From Lamellibrachia satsuma (lineage: Eukaryota > Annelida > Polychaeta > Sabellida > Siboglinidae), in assembly GCA_033239005.1 (NCBI GenBank), contig BSQZ01000018.1, positions 5,489,536-5,553,535 of the forward strand: a stretch of DNA of 64,000 bases. Reading direction: 5' to 3'. The notes beneath the pieces were generated by a model that was not told the DNA's origin, did not search any database, and worked only from the letters and a program-made list of their open reading frames with translations. The stretch's first letter is position 1, and each line of letters opens with the position of its first letter. This document shows positions 10,636 to 21,368 of the stretch, piece by piece. A program made the translations under genes and the position numbers.

Positions 10636-11179
10636 GCAAAAGATGCCAAGGCTAGGATCAGAAAGGCAAGTCAGACCTTCTCTATGCTGAAGCCCATCTG
10701 GAAATCCAAGCAACTGAGATTGGAAACAAAACTGAGACTGTACAATAGTAATGTTCTCAGTGTACTTCTCTACGGCTCCGAGTGCTGGAAACTGACAACC
10801 AAGCTAGCACACAAGCTCGAGACCTTCCAAAACAAGTGTCTGTGGAAGATCCTAGGAGTATTTTGGCCCAACACCATCACTAATGAAGAGCTGCACCACA
10901 AAACAGATGCAACATCCTTGGCCACACAGATAAAGAAGAGAAGATGGAGATGGCTTGGACACGTGTGCCGAATGTCCCTGGCGCACTGCCCAAGACAGCC
11001 TTACGCTGGACAGCATGTGGAAAAAGGAGATGTGGTCACCCAAAAGAAACATGGAGACGAACAGTGGAGAAGGAGATGAAAGAATGCGGCCTGACATGGA
11101 ACACCATCACCAAATGGGCTGCAGACCGACAGCAGTGGCGCTCTCTTGTTGATGCCTTATGTGCCACCGTAAGTAAGTA
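10636..11179 (+). pseudogene. Non-LTR retrotransposon (second type), RT C-terminus and 3' end
   Basis: The region encodes the far C-terminus of a LINE polyprotein downstream of the RT domain: 'LYNSNVLSVLLYGSECWKLT', 'FQNKCLWKILGVFWPNTI', 'KRRWRWLGHVCRM', then after a frame change near 11000 'GKRRCGHPKETWRRTVE' and 'LTWNTITKWAADRQQWRSLV'. This arrangement, ending 'WRSLVDALC', is common in LINEs of molluscs, cnidarians and flatworms; the exact clade is not clear. The element ends with the short tail 'gtaagtaagtaag' at 11169-11181. It is 5'-truncated and frameshifted, so it is a dead copy. It is unrelated to the CR1-like copies nearby. Confidence 0.85.
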
Positions 11180-11427
11180 AGTCTTAGTGTTTAAAACATA
11201 TTCTGGATGAGAAACGAGGTTGCAAACATGAATACAGACACGAAAAAGGGGGTCTGAACGAGAGAGTTACTATAGGGTGTATTCCCACTACCCACAGCTT
11301 TGAGAAGACAAGATTAAAGATTTGCAAAAGCAAGATTAATACTTCTGTGCATTGTTGAATACTGTCTTCTGAGAACATGCAATGAGTGCAGTTGGGCCAC
11401 TTCAGTGTTGTTCTAATGAACATACAG

Positions 11428-11895
11428 ATATTTAACAAGATTTAACAAGATTGCCATCCAAGGCAATGCCAATTCAGATGCCAAGTGGACAAGGAAGCCA
11501 TTGGCTTATCGAGAGTCCAACATTTTTACTCTATGTAATCCACCCTCCTTGTTTTTAAACATATTCACATTGCTAGCAGTTACACAATTTGTCAATGATT
11601 TGTTCCATTCATTGATTGTCCTATGTGAGAACGAGTACTTCCTGATATCCAATCTATGCTGATCCTTTATTAATGTTACCTCATGTACTTTAGTTCTATT
11701 ATCTTTCTTGAGCGAGAAAAAAATATTTCTATCAATATTTTCATACCCATTCAATATCTTAAAAACTTCAATTTGATATCCTCTTAACCACCCTGTCTCT
11801 AGGGTTGTTAAACGACATCCAGTCAATCTTCATAACTAAGGTCTCTTCAGTTCTGGAATAATTTTAGTTGCTTTCCTCTGTATTCTTTCAAGTGA
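11428..11895 (-). mobile_element. CR1-like LINE, 3' end (dead copy)
   Basis: The element lies on the minus strand; its 3' tail is at the left, with two copies of the 'atttaacaag' repeat. Upstream of the tail the minus strand encodes the ORF2 C-terminus: 'LTTLETGWLRGYQIEVFKIL', 'DQHRLDIRKYSFSHRTINEW', 'ASNVNMFKNK'. These match the corresponding part of the long copy at 17410-17680. It is 5'-truncated, as usual for target-primed retrotransposition. Confidence 0.9.
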
Positions 11896-11899
11896 TATG

Positions 11900-13110
11900 C
11901 CAGCCCATTGAGCCTGTTATGAGGCATAGTTGTTCCGCTCCATCTCTGGAGCCTTTTAATGGCACAGAATTAATGTACACAGGAACAACTCCCGACTGGT
12001 AGAGAGAATTGCATTATACTGGAGCACACGGCAGCTCAGAACTTTTATCGGATTAAGATTAAGATAATTGTTGTTAGTGAGAAAGGAAATTATATCAGAA
12101 AATCTGTCAATGAAAGAACATTATTCATCCTGCTTGGGTAGCCTATATCGTTATTTCTTCACTTCCTCTGGAATTCTCAAGAAACAAAATTATTGAGAAT
12201 TTTAGAGGTGGCAGCTGCCCAAATGTTTTTAATGTAGATAAGTGTACCTATCATACATGATAAGTTTCTTAAATGCCTATCCAGGAGATTTAGACATAAA
12301 TCGGAGGGTCTCAGAAAATCGGGGATTTATACGTAAATCGGGTAGTCTCAGAAAATCAGGGACTTGTATGTAAATCGGAGGGTCTAAGAGAACAAAATAT
12401 TACACAAAGAATACTTTCCATGACAGTAACAACCATGTTTTATTATCACCAATCACCAACTGTTCATATATGATGCAAAAGCACATTATATATATATTCA
12501 CAAATAACTCATGATCTCTAGACATGTGACGCAGGGTGACTTTACCAAGCATGACAGGCACACGCCTATAATTTATGAAAACCCTCACACATATATCACA
12601 AATCTACCATAAAAGAATAACGTCCATGTCAATCTCACAGAGCATGCACGACAGACACAAGCCTACACATTTACTGTTGAACCTTCACATAATCCCATGT
12701 CGCAACGTTGGCCGACTTGAGAAAATCCTTCTCTGGCACAAAGGAATAGCAAGGATCGTCTGTGTTGATTTTGCATGACAGCAGCGCACGCAGGGTGTCG
12801 TTGCCGAGCTGTGACCGGGAGTCAGTGTTGACTCAGAAAAACATACTCGAGTCAGCCAGAAATAAAACCCAATTAGGCCGAGTTCGGAAAATAACATAGA
12901 AAAAATGTTGTTTTGGTTTCACTTAAAATTCAAGAGATTGGTTCTCCTTTCCAGGAGATAAGGAGATTTGGTAGATTTCCAGGAGTCTCCTGGCAAATGC
13001 AGTAGACTTAACATGTATGACCTATAATTTGTACCATGACATGTTTACCTGTACCTTGCCCATCGCTCTTAGAACTACTGGCAGCAGAATCTTGGTGGAG
13101 TAGTGTTTTA
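11900..13110. other. No gene recognised; contains a short tandem repeat
   Basis: Unassigned sequence between two CR1 copies. It contains the about 37-bp repeat at 12293-12391. The part from about 13041 may already belong to the 5' region of the long CR1 copy, but its start cannot be placed. Confidence 0.5.
12293..12391 (+). repeat. About 37-bp degenerate tandem repeat, 2.6 copies
   Basis: The repeated words are 'taaatcggagggtctcagaa' and 'aatcggggatttata'. Copies differ at several positions. Confidence 0.8.
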
Positions 13111-13120
13111 AATTTGTTGA

Positions 13121-13386
13121 AGTGAACTGTCAAAAAAAGCGTGTAATATGATTAGAATAAGTATTACTATTACATATATAATATTATACATAAACTTATT
13201 ATAGACATAGATTAGGAAATAGTTTTTGTTAACATTTAGTCAGAGGCAGTATTTTAGCGTAAGTTAGTCCTGGACTCCGGCAGGGAATTCAGCGAAAATA
13301 GGGTTTGTTTACAGTTCAAGAATTAAGGTAGCACTGTGAATTGTCAGAAAGAGTGGAATATTGATTAGAATAAGGATTACTATTAC
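13121..13386 (+). repeat. Pair of about 52-bp direct repeats upstream of LINE ORF1
   Basis: The sequence 'gtgaactgtcaaaaaaagcg ... attagaataagtattactat' at 13122-13173 recurs as 'gtgaattgtcagaaagagtg ... attagaataaggattactat' at 13336-13386, about 214 bp further on. It sits immediately 5' of ORF1, so it may be a duplicated 5'-UTR monomer of the LINE; this is inference. Confidence 0.65.
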
Positions 13387-14394
13387 TTTGTCAAGTCCGG
13401 GTGTGAGAAGTCCTGGGCTGAGGTTCGCGTGGATAGTTTTAGTTTTGAGTCATGGGGATGTGTGAAGATAAAGGAACTAGAGGTGGAGATGGAACGGCTG
13501 AGGCAGCTTGTTGTGGGAAGGGAAAAGGTGGGTTGTGCCAGTGGATCCTGTGGGGGTACAGTGGATGATAAATTGGGGAAGGCGATGAGAGGAGGCAAGG
13601 TGACAGGATGGAAAGAGATGGGACGGAAGGAGACGGGACATAAAGAGAAGGGCGGAAGGAGACGGGAGGGAAAACGATGGGAGTGAAAAAGAGGTGGGAG
13701 CGAAGGAGATGGGAGCGAAGGAGACGGGATGGAAAGCTACGGGAGCGAAGACACCAGGAGCAAAGGCACCAGGAGTGCAAGATAGCCAGGAAACAGGGAG
13801 GGAAAGGTGACATGTTGATGGATGAGAGGGAGATGGACAACATGCTGCCAGGTGACACGACTGCAGGACAGAATGTGACGGAAGGGATCCGATGCAAGAG
13901 CTACTCTGAGGTAGTGATGGAGGTGGTGAGGAGGAGATCGAGGGTGTTTGTGGGGGACTCGATAGTTAGGAAGACTGACAGAGCACTAAACAAGGGGGAC
14001 GATGTGGTGGTTTGCTTTCCAGGGGCTAAAATAGGGAGGCAGGTTCTATGTTAGTACTCGTAGGGACTAACAATGCAGAGAGGGAGGGTACAACTGCCAT
14101 AGTTAGGAAATACAGGCAGTTAGTAAAAACAGTTAAGCAGACACGGGTTGAGCAGATAATTCTGTCAAGGATTCTACTGGTAATGGGAATCATCGGTCAG
14201 GGATATCGAAATTGCTGGACATGTTAGTTCAGCAGCTGTGTAGGGAAGAGGATTTGTGGGGATGTTTTGTTGGGAGGGCTGATATGTACATGAGGGATGG
14301 GCTTCATCTAAGTGGAAAGGGTGCAGCAGTATTTGCTAATGAACTCTCAGCAACAGTCGACAGTGGCATGGGAAGCAAACACAAATTTTGGTAG
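13387..14394 (+). pseudogene. CR1-like LINE ORF1 with SGNH/esterase domain, frameshifted
   Basis: The N-terminal part is rich in Glu, Arg, Lys and Gly (13429-13830), with purine-rich imperfect repeats coding for KE/RRE runs, suited to a coiled or nucleic-acid-binding segment. It is followed by an SGNH-hydrolase-like domain of the kind known in ORF1 of CR1 LINEs. The blocks are 'VFVGDSIVRKTD' with the nucleophile Ser (about 13948), 'LVLVGTNN' with the Gly-Asn block (about 14050), and 'DGLHLSGKG' with the Asp-x-x-His block (about 14293). The three blocks are in three different frames, so at least two frameshifts separate them and no intact product can be made. ORF2 follows about 100 bp downstream. 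Confidence 0.85.
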
Positions 14395-14489
14395 CAAATA
14401 TTGTTTAAACTAGAAGCACAGGGGGATTACTTAGAGGTACACACAAACCAGTAACAAAAGGTCTGGAAAACATTTCTGAAACTGGTTAT

Positions 14490-15074
14490 CAATGCATGTG
14501 TTTAAATGCAAGGAGCATAGTAAATAAGAAAAACGAATTAAACAGTATGGTAGAAGATATTGACCCTCACATAATTGGTATAACCGAATCAAGGGCCAAC
14601 AAAGACATATCAGTTGTTGAATTAGGACTGACAGAATACATAATGTTTAGGAGAGATCGAATAGAAAGAAGGGGAGGGGGAGTCAGTTTGTATATTAAAG
14701 AATCTATTCAGGCTTACCAAATAAAATTAGAAAGGGAAGCAGATTGTGATAACGCTGTTTGGTGCAATATAGTTACAGGAAATTCAACATTAAGTATTGG
14801 ATTAGTTTACCAGTGTCCAAACATAAATGAAGAGGATAACACAAAAATACAAAACGCTAATAAGGAAGTGAGTAAAGGGGAATGTAGTATAACGGGAGGT
14901 TTTAACCACGGACACATACAATGGAAATCTGTAGAGAGTACAGGGTGTGAGAACCAACAGTTTCTATTTTTAATTCAGGATAGCTTCCTTACTCAACATG
15001 TGCTAGAACCAACCAAGAGAATGTATTAAATTTAGTTTTGCCTTCACAAAATTAATTAGTGGACAATGTCAAAT
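14490..15074 (+). pseudogene. CR1-like LINE ORF2, APE endonuclease domain
   Basis: The endonuclease nicks target DNA to prime reverse transcription. Motifs visible are 'LNARSIVNKKNEL' (start of domain, substrate Asn), 'IIGITESR' (metal-binding Glu), 'RRGGGVSLYIK', and 'GGFNHGHIQW', where the canonical GDFN Asp is Gly. The sequence continues after a stop at 15027 as 'VLNLVLPSQN' and 'LVDNVK' up to about 15074. Everything between this point and the RT (roughly the EN-RT linker) is missing and replaced by another insertion. Confidence 0.9.
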
Positions 15075-15520
15075 TGAATTGAATTGAATTGAAAACCTTT
15101 ATTGTCCATTAAACATATCACATAAAATAGAAATTTTCCTTTGGGCTCACACTGTTCTGTTCTGCTGGGAAAATCACTGTTGTGAATTTGCTAAGAAAGT
15201 ATCTTTTTACTGTTTTAGCCTGTCAAAAGACTGCTTCATTGAATGTTCATTTGAATTGTATGCATCCTTTGAGCTAGTAAAAGGTATCAGGAAATTTAAT
15301 CTTGAGTGTTGTAAATGGCATTTTTTCTTCAGCTTATGGGGGTTGTGCCCACTGACCCCCACTTTTCAGGAGGGGGGCACAAGACCCCATCACGAATCAA
15401 CCCCTCACCAAATATTTTGTTTTTGGGTTTCTAAAAGTTGGCAGCTATACATGTAACATAAAAAATGACAGCAAGAGTTCTTATGCATAAATCAGGAGTA
15501 AACAAAATGTACGAGACAAG
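15075..15520 (-). mobile_element. Retroelement 3' end inserted in the LINE
   Basis: Read on the minus strand, the left edge is 'ggacaataaaggttttcaat' followed by repeats of 'tcaat'. That is a polyadenylation-like AATAAA close to a (TTCAA)n tail, as in some LINE or SINE 3' ends. The rest of the 450 bp has no recognisable coding motif. It separates the EN and RT parts of the CR1 copy and coincides with loss of the sequence between them, so the right boundary is approximate. Confidence 0.5.
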
Positions 15521-15521
15521 G

Positions 15522-15935
15522 CTGGACCAGTACGTGCTGGAAATATAATATCACAAGGTTTTTTAATGGCAGAAGACCTAAATGGATACTTCAGCTTCAG
15601 TGTTTACCAGAGAGGATACTAGTTCATTACCAGTTCCAGATGTTAGATTTCAGGAGGCTAAATCTGACTATTTAGGGCAGTTAATTTTAACTCCAGAAAT
15701 GGTAGCTAAGAAAATAAATACAATGAAGGATAATAAATCACCTGTAGTGGACGGAATTCCTCCAAAACTACTAATGAAAACAGTAGAACAAATCAGTATA
15801 CTACATGCAAGAGTGTTCATGTTGTCATTAAAAGAGGGAGTGGTTCCTTTTAAATGGAAAGAAGCAAACATCATACCATTATTAAAAAAAGGTTCGAGAA
15901 ATAAGTCAGAGAATTACAAACCAGTGAGTTTAACA
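15522..15935 (+). pseudogene. CR1-like LINE ORF2, N-terminal part of reverse transcriptase
   Basis: The segment encodes 'NIISQGFLMAEDLNGYFS' then 'SVFTREDTSSLPVPD', 'KINTMKDNKSPVVDGIPPKL', 'VVPFKWKEANIIPLLKKG' and 'SENYKPVSLT'. The last two are RT motifs 1-2 ('P.dWk.A.i.PifKKG..... nYRPiSLTS'). There is a small insertion near 15585. The frame is cut at 15935 by the next element. Confidence 0.9.
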
Positions 15936-16602
15936 TTAGACCCCACAACAGCCATGGCCGGCGCTCTGTGCAGTCCTGGAACGGCCGCCGCCAGCCGATA
16001 CAGGACCCTCTATTAAAAAAAATCCTGGCGAATAACTACTGAACTAAACGCTACAAAATTTTGCCACTCACTAGGGGATACATTTTGCAACAACAACAGC
16101 TTGTTATGTGTATGTGTTACCCTTTCGGAAATCTTGATTTTCATCCGTTTTGTTCACACTATAACGAATATTTTTATTTCGATATTTGTCATGAAAAAAT
16201 ATGGTGTAACCTGAAAAATAACCATCAGAATTTGATAATGTTTTCAGTGGTGCAAAGCTAACACATATAGCTACATTTTCGTCGCTGAGTTGCATAGGGT
16301 TATAGCATGGGATCATTGTCAAATGTCAGTCGCAACTTTCAGAGTTTTAACAAATGTACTATTTTGTCTTTGCAAATTGTGATCAAATGTCAACATTTTA
16401 TTAATATATCCTATTTCTATGTATACATGCATGTGGAGAAATTACTACTCTTCAAAATAAACACAACTTGTAATTGTCAATATTGAATAGTTTTTTTTCT
16501 ACAGATTTTTTTACACAAGGAGGTAAAATCGCTCGAAATTTGCCAGAAATCCTTGGAACATGGGGACATGTTTTAATAAAATCCTGGGGCCTAATGGGTT
16601 AA
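15930..16602. mobile_element. piggyBac-like MITE inserted in the LINE RT
   Basis: The insert is bounded by TTAA on both sides (15930-15933 and 16599-16602). The right end, read inward on the minus strand, is 'cccattaggccccaggattt'. The left end starts 'cattagaccccac', an imperfect inverted match. TTAA targets and CCC-starting termini are typical of piggyBac. There is no transposase inside. A GC-rich block (15953-16005) follows the left end. About 11 RT codons expected between 'PVSLT' and 'KDHMVDFL' are missing, so the left junction was probably altered by a deletion. Confidence 0.55.
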
Positions 16603-17072
16603 AGACCATATGGTGGACTTCCTTGTTAAGCACAAATTATTAAATCTATCTCAACATGGATTCCTAAAAGCAAGGTCATGCTTAACAAATATGTTATGTT
16701 TTTTTTTTAAGAAATCACTAAGTGGATAGACAAGGGATCACCAGTTGATATTACATACTTAGATTTTCAGAAAGCTTTTGACAAAGTGCCACATCAAAAT
16801 TACTACTTAAAGTAAAAGCCCGTGGTATCAGGTATTGCATAATCGACTGGATAGAACAATGGCTGACTAACAGAAGACAGCGTGTTGTAGTAGATGGAGA
16901 GGTTTCAAACTGGAAATCAGTTTTGAGTGGGGTACCTCAAGGATCAGTATTAGGACCTTTATTTTTCTTAATATATATCAGTGACTTGGACGATAATATA
17001 ACAAGCAACATACTGAAATTTGCAGATGACACAAGTGTTGAGAAGGGTTAACAATGATGGTGATAAACTATA
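16603..17072 (+). pseudogene. CR1-like LINE ORF2, catalytic part of reverse transcriptase
   Basis: Visible motifs are 'KDHMVDFLVKHKLLNLSQHG' (16601 on), 'YLDFQKAFDKVPH' with the first catalytic Asp (about 16759), 'LSGVPQGSVLGPLFFLIYIS' (about 16925), and 'ILKFADDTS' with the catalytic Asp pair (about 17012). Frames change at the T run near 16700 and near 16800. After 'FADDT' about 40 residues typical of the family are missing (junction about 17072). Confidence 0.92.
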
Positions 17073-17712
17073 AAACTATAAAATGGGAGATACTGTTCTA
17101 AGTACTACTGTAAAAGAAAAGGACGTAGGAGTAACAATAAGTGTTCATATGAAAGTTTCAGAGCAGTATGATATTGCAGCTTTAAAGGGTAATCAAACTA
17201 TTGGGTTGATTAAGACAAATATAGCATACAAGAAGAAAACTTATACCTCTGTATAAAGCAATAGTTAGGCCTCATTTTGAATACTGTATACAAGCGTGGA
17301 GACCATATCATAAGAAGGATATAGAATATTATAAATACGCTTGAAAGATTACAGAGGAGAGCAACTAAAATGATTCCAGAACTGAGAGACCTTAGTTATG
17401 AAGAACGACTGGTTTAACAACCCTAGAGACAGAGCAGTTAAGAGGAGATCAAATTGAAGTTTTAAGATATTGACTGGGTATGATAACATTGATAGAAATA
17501 TTTTTTCTCACTCAAGAAAGATAATAGAACTACAGGACATGAGGTAACATTAGTGAAGGATCAGTGTAGATTAGATATCAGGAAGCACTCGTTCTCACAG
17601 AGGACAATCAATGAATGGAACAAATTATCTACAGATTGTGTAACCGCTAGCAGTGTGAATATGTTTAAAAACAAGGTTGACACATATCTCAGGAAGGCAT
17701 GTTACACACAGA
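17073..17712 (+). pseudogene. CR1-like LINE ORF2, thumb and C-terminal region
   Basis: The region encodes 'MGDTVLSTTVKEKDVGVTIS', 'LIVRPHFEYCIQAWRPYHKK' (after a frame change), 'RATKMIPELRDLSYEERL', 'LTTLETEQLRGDQIEVL', then 'QCRLDIRKHSFSQRTINEWN' and 'ASSVNMFKNKVDTYLRKA'. The order matches CR1/L2-type ORF2 C-termini. Stops and frameshifts show the copy is dead. Confidence 0.9.
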
Positions 17713-17828
17713 ATAAAACTGTTGGACTCTCGATAAGCCAATGGCTTAAATTCTTTGTCCACTTGCCATCTGGGTGTTTGCCTTGGATGGTGATCTTGTT
17801 AAATCTTGTTAATTCTTGTTAAATCTTC
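17713..17828 (+). mobile_element. CR1-like LINE 3' UTR and repeat tail
   Basis: The 3' UTR contains 'ttggactctcgataagccaa' and 'ccacttgccatctggg', and ends in the tail 'ttgttaaatc' repeated with slight change (17808-17827). The same UTR and tail, without the coding part, identify the other copies in the window. Confidence 0.9.
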
Positions 17829-17829
17829 T

Positions 17830-19205
17830 GGCACTGCATGACCACACACACACATATGTAGGCTGTAGGTGGTAAGCTTATGCCTAAATTAAGAATTGAC
17901 CACTGTAAGGCAAGTTTGAAGATAAAATTGCGTTTATTACCGTTTAACTACTAAAATTATACAAAACCAAGTTTCTCAGTCCTTGCACAATTTGCACTAC
18001 TGATCTAACTTCGGTACCTCATCAAAGTATAAAATGTCAAACAAAAGTTCAAAATACAACCAAAAGCAAGGGCGTTAAGAACAACAATAAAAGGTGAAAG
18101 AACAGATGACATTAAACGCAATAATAAAGACAACTTAAAAGACGCCTTAAAAGACGACTGACCACAATCAGGATGGGCCAGGACTTGCGTTCGCCTGTAC
18201 AAATACAAACCAGATAAGTAAGCTATATGCATATCATAGTGTCCAGTGCAAGATGACACATCAACATTTGTTAAGTACCATAGTTCCAACACATTAATAT
18301 AATAAATTCAACAGTCAACAATGTTGTCAATTTCATATGTGCAAGACCGGACTAGCCTAGCTGTCATTCCACTGGTCCAACGACCACTTATTCCTGATCT
18401 TCCACACATTAGTAATCAAAGTCACCACTAAGTAATTATAACTGATAAAGTAAATACCTTGACCTAAACAGATGGACAGTTCTCTATCACACAGTATGAT
18501 ACAATTATAAATTGAAGACATTGCTTAATAAGGTAGAAAACATCATTTAGGGACTACACAAAACAGAGTTGTCATTAACTGTAGAATCACGCCTGGCCCA
18601 CTGGCGCAGGGCCCCTTCCACTGACCACATGTGACCCCTGTCTCTAGGGTAAAATTTATGTTTAAACAACTGAATTATTAGTAATAAGACAAACTACCTA
18701 CACAGTAAATACAACTAATTACAGGACAAATAGTCATAGCAATAATAGTTCACTAATCATATTCTCTAAATTACATTTCACTGCCCTGGGTGCTGCCATC
18801 ATGTGGTGGGTAACTAAACTAATCTAACTGACAAGTGACTGTCACACATAGTTCGTGCAGTAATCAGTAGATGTCACCACTGGTGTTGGCTTCATGGCTA
18901 AATCCCCTTAAGAGGCATCACAGGTGATAAATGAGTGTTTAGCTGTTGAATAATTAGCTTTAGTTGCTATTTTTAAACCTAGGATGTGAATAAGATCGGA
19001 GAAGGACAAATGTGTGATATGAGTTTTTGTTAAACTACAAGTTTTGTGTTTGTTTAGATATATGAAACTGAACAGTGTGGAGTTTAAAACTTACATATAG
19101 AGTATGTATTTAATAAATACAAAAACACTCAATATTTTTTTGTTTTTATGCAGGTTTCTGCTTGATGAATTATTAGTCTCTAACTCTAACCTCTAACTAA
19201 TTGTG
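17830..19205. other. No recognisable gene
   Basis: AT-rich, with no clear repeat. A GC-rich patch near 18590-18650 was not recognised. Confidence 0.5.
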
Positions 19206-19208
19206 CAG

Positions 19209-19371
19209 TGGGGGAGGGGTCAAGTAATGGGGAAGGGGTCAAATTAGGGGGAGGGAGTTAAGTAAGGGGGAAAGGGTCGGGTAAGGGGGAGGGGTCAAGT
19301 AAGGGGGAAGAGGTCAAGTAAGGGGAGGAGGGTCAAGTAAGGGGGAAGGGGTCAAGTAAAGGGAGGGGGTC
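19209..19371 (+). repeat. G-rich minisatellite, about 19-bp unit, 9 copies
   Basis: Degenerate copies of 'gtcaagtaagggggaaggg'. Many runs of three to five G lie on the same strand with short loops, so the tract could form G-quadruplexes. Confidence 0.85.
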
Positions 19372-19374
19372 AAC

Positions 19375-20900
19375 TAACAGTTATCTTGCTCTCAACTGTC
19401 TGTTTCAGCAATTGCATTGCAATAATTCCCTGCGCAGTTCCTCAAAATGACATTGACATTTGTGCATGCGGAAGTGGCTGCTTTAGAATGTAGATTGGTG
19501 TGTGGGTTACAAATGGAGTGCTTGACCTACACAGACTGCTACTCCAAGATATGTACTGATAACACTGATGGGCCAGCTGTGTTATCCTGCATGCAGTCCG
19601 ACTGGCCTGTTAATTGGTCAAGTGGTCAATTATTGCTCAAATGTCATCTGACTGTTCATGGTCAGTGAAAATTTAGTGCAAAATACTTGGGTTCAAGCTA
19701 GGAAATACTGTCAGTTTGACTAAACACATGAATTATATTTCATTCAAACCGAGCACATTCTGCTTGGTGTTCAAACTATGAAAATAATGTTTGAGTCAAT
19801 TTGACTAAGACAATTTTAGACATTGATTATATTCATCACAGAGTACAAGCTACAAAATGTTGTTTTAGTCAATATTTGATTCAATTATATTTTAGAGAGA
19901 TTTATTCATTTTTAAACAGAATCACGTGCAATTGGTTGTTCTGTTGAATTAATAACTGCTGGTTCGATGGATCTGCATTGAGAAAAACACACGTGCCCAG
20001 TAACATGCATTTATCCAGGAAAATGCATGTGCCCAAGAAAATGCATTTGCCCGTTCGCCCAGAAAAATGCATTTGTCCAGGAATTCTCACACAGTGGGAC
20101 ACAGCTGTGTTGTAGTCTGACCCCTTTTGAAATTTGCCGATCTGGCTCCACCAGTCAATATGATACGTAATTAATGAACAGAGTTGTTACAAATTGGTTT
20201 TCTCGGTTTGCATGTGATGACATGTATGTGTAGTATATGTTTGAAGGAGTGTGTCTGTACAAAATGCCCCTGCCCAGTGATATTAGATTCAACACACTAG
20301 AGGTACGGGACTGGTGTGCGTGTGTGTGTATGTGCGATTGTGCGTGTGCATTTGTGCATGCATTCGTGCATGCGTGTGTACATATCAATGTGTCAGTATC
20401 TTGAATTATGAGGGTGGGAAGACTTTTTGTCAGCTGGAATTTAAAAAGTTATATTAAATTGGGCTGGGAAAATAAAACATAGACCCATAGAAATATGCTG
20501 TAGCTGTAGCTGTGTAACACTTCACTGGGTAGCAATTCCCCATACTAATAATTTTGTATGATTTATCACTAAAGAGCACAGGGCTTATCCGCCTTCTCAC
20601 CTTTCTGATTACCAGCTCCTGTTTTAATAGTGTGTTGTCTGTGGGTTGTGTAGAGTGTGTGTGCATGCATGAGTGTATGCTTGATGCATAAATACATGAA
20701 TACAAATATGTTCGTGTATATGTACATTTATAACATGTCCATAAGTATATACATAGAGACATACTGCACAACACAGTATAGTTGTATTTCACATACATGC
20801 ATGCATTCAGTAATACAGTATCGCGACACTGCATAGTCTGTTACCATTATCCAATATCACTGCAGAATCTGATTAGTCATTAGACAGTAACTCCTGTGAT
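19375..20900. other. No gene recognised; small repeats
   Basis: Contains an about 18-bp degenerate repeat (19990-20085, words 'aaaatgcatttgcccag') and TG/GC-rich simple sequence around 20315-20385 and 20640-20810. The open frames here follow those repeats. Confidence 0.5.
19990..20085 (+). repeat. About 18-bp degenerate tandem repeat, 5 copies
   Basis: The unit is close to 'ggaaaatgcatttgccca' with frequent substitutions and one short insertion. Confidence 0.75.
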
Positions 20901-20904
20901 CATG

Positions 20905-21165
20905 ATTGTGGGGCAAGAGAACCTGGTTTCAAATCCCACTGCGGTCGCTTCGAACCTTTGGCAAGTTTGATCACCCCACATTGCCACAGTTCACTCAGCT
21001 GTATAAATGATACAGACAGTGGTGGATACGTGAACGAATAGTCTTCGTGCAGTAATTGCAGCATGGCTGAATGCTTCCCAGAGAAGTTAAAATGGCCTTG
21101 GAATAAACAGGTCTGCCAGGGGGTGAAGTGTAAAGCGATTTGAGCAGTCCTAAGGACTGCGCCTT
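20905..21165 (+). mobile_element. SINE (family A), 5'-truncated head
   Basis: The sequence from 'tttcaaatcccactgcggtc' (B-box-like 'ggtttcaaatccc') to 'gagcagtcctaaggactgcg' matches the copy at 43972-44310 closely, including 'cgcttcgaacctttggcaag', 'gtcttcgtgcagtaattgca' and 'ggtctgccagggggtgaagt'. The terminal L2-like block is partly replaced by a T-rich end. Confidence 0.85.
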
Positions 21166-21234
21166 TTACCTTTTTTGATTGATGATGATGGATCATATAT
21201 TATCAGTCCTGGTTTTGCACGGACAGTAGCGTAT

Positions 21235-21320
21235 TATGTACATGCATATATATGTATATACATACATTCATACAAAAATGTACATACATACATTTGCATA
21301 CATGCACATGTCATATGCAT
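21235..21320 (+). repeat. TACA/CATA simple sequence
   Basis: Words of 'tacatacata' and 'catgcata'. Low-complexity sequence only. Confidence 0.75.
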
Positions 21321-21368
21321 GCACAGACACATGTGGCTAGTTTTTCAAATATATATATATAAATGTAA

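Noticed and set aside
13951..14394. Host lipase or acetylhydrolase gene
   Set aside because: The SGNH blocks sit directly upstream of LINE ORF2 and are split over three frames, matching ORF1 of CR1-like elements.
14496..15029. Host endonuclease or DNA repair gene
   Set aside because: The APE-like domain is followed by LINE reverse transcriptase and a repeated 3' end, and a nearly identical fragment lies at 9174; it belongs to a retrotransposon.
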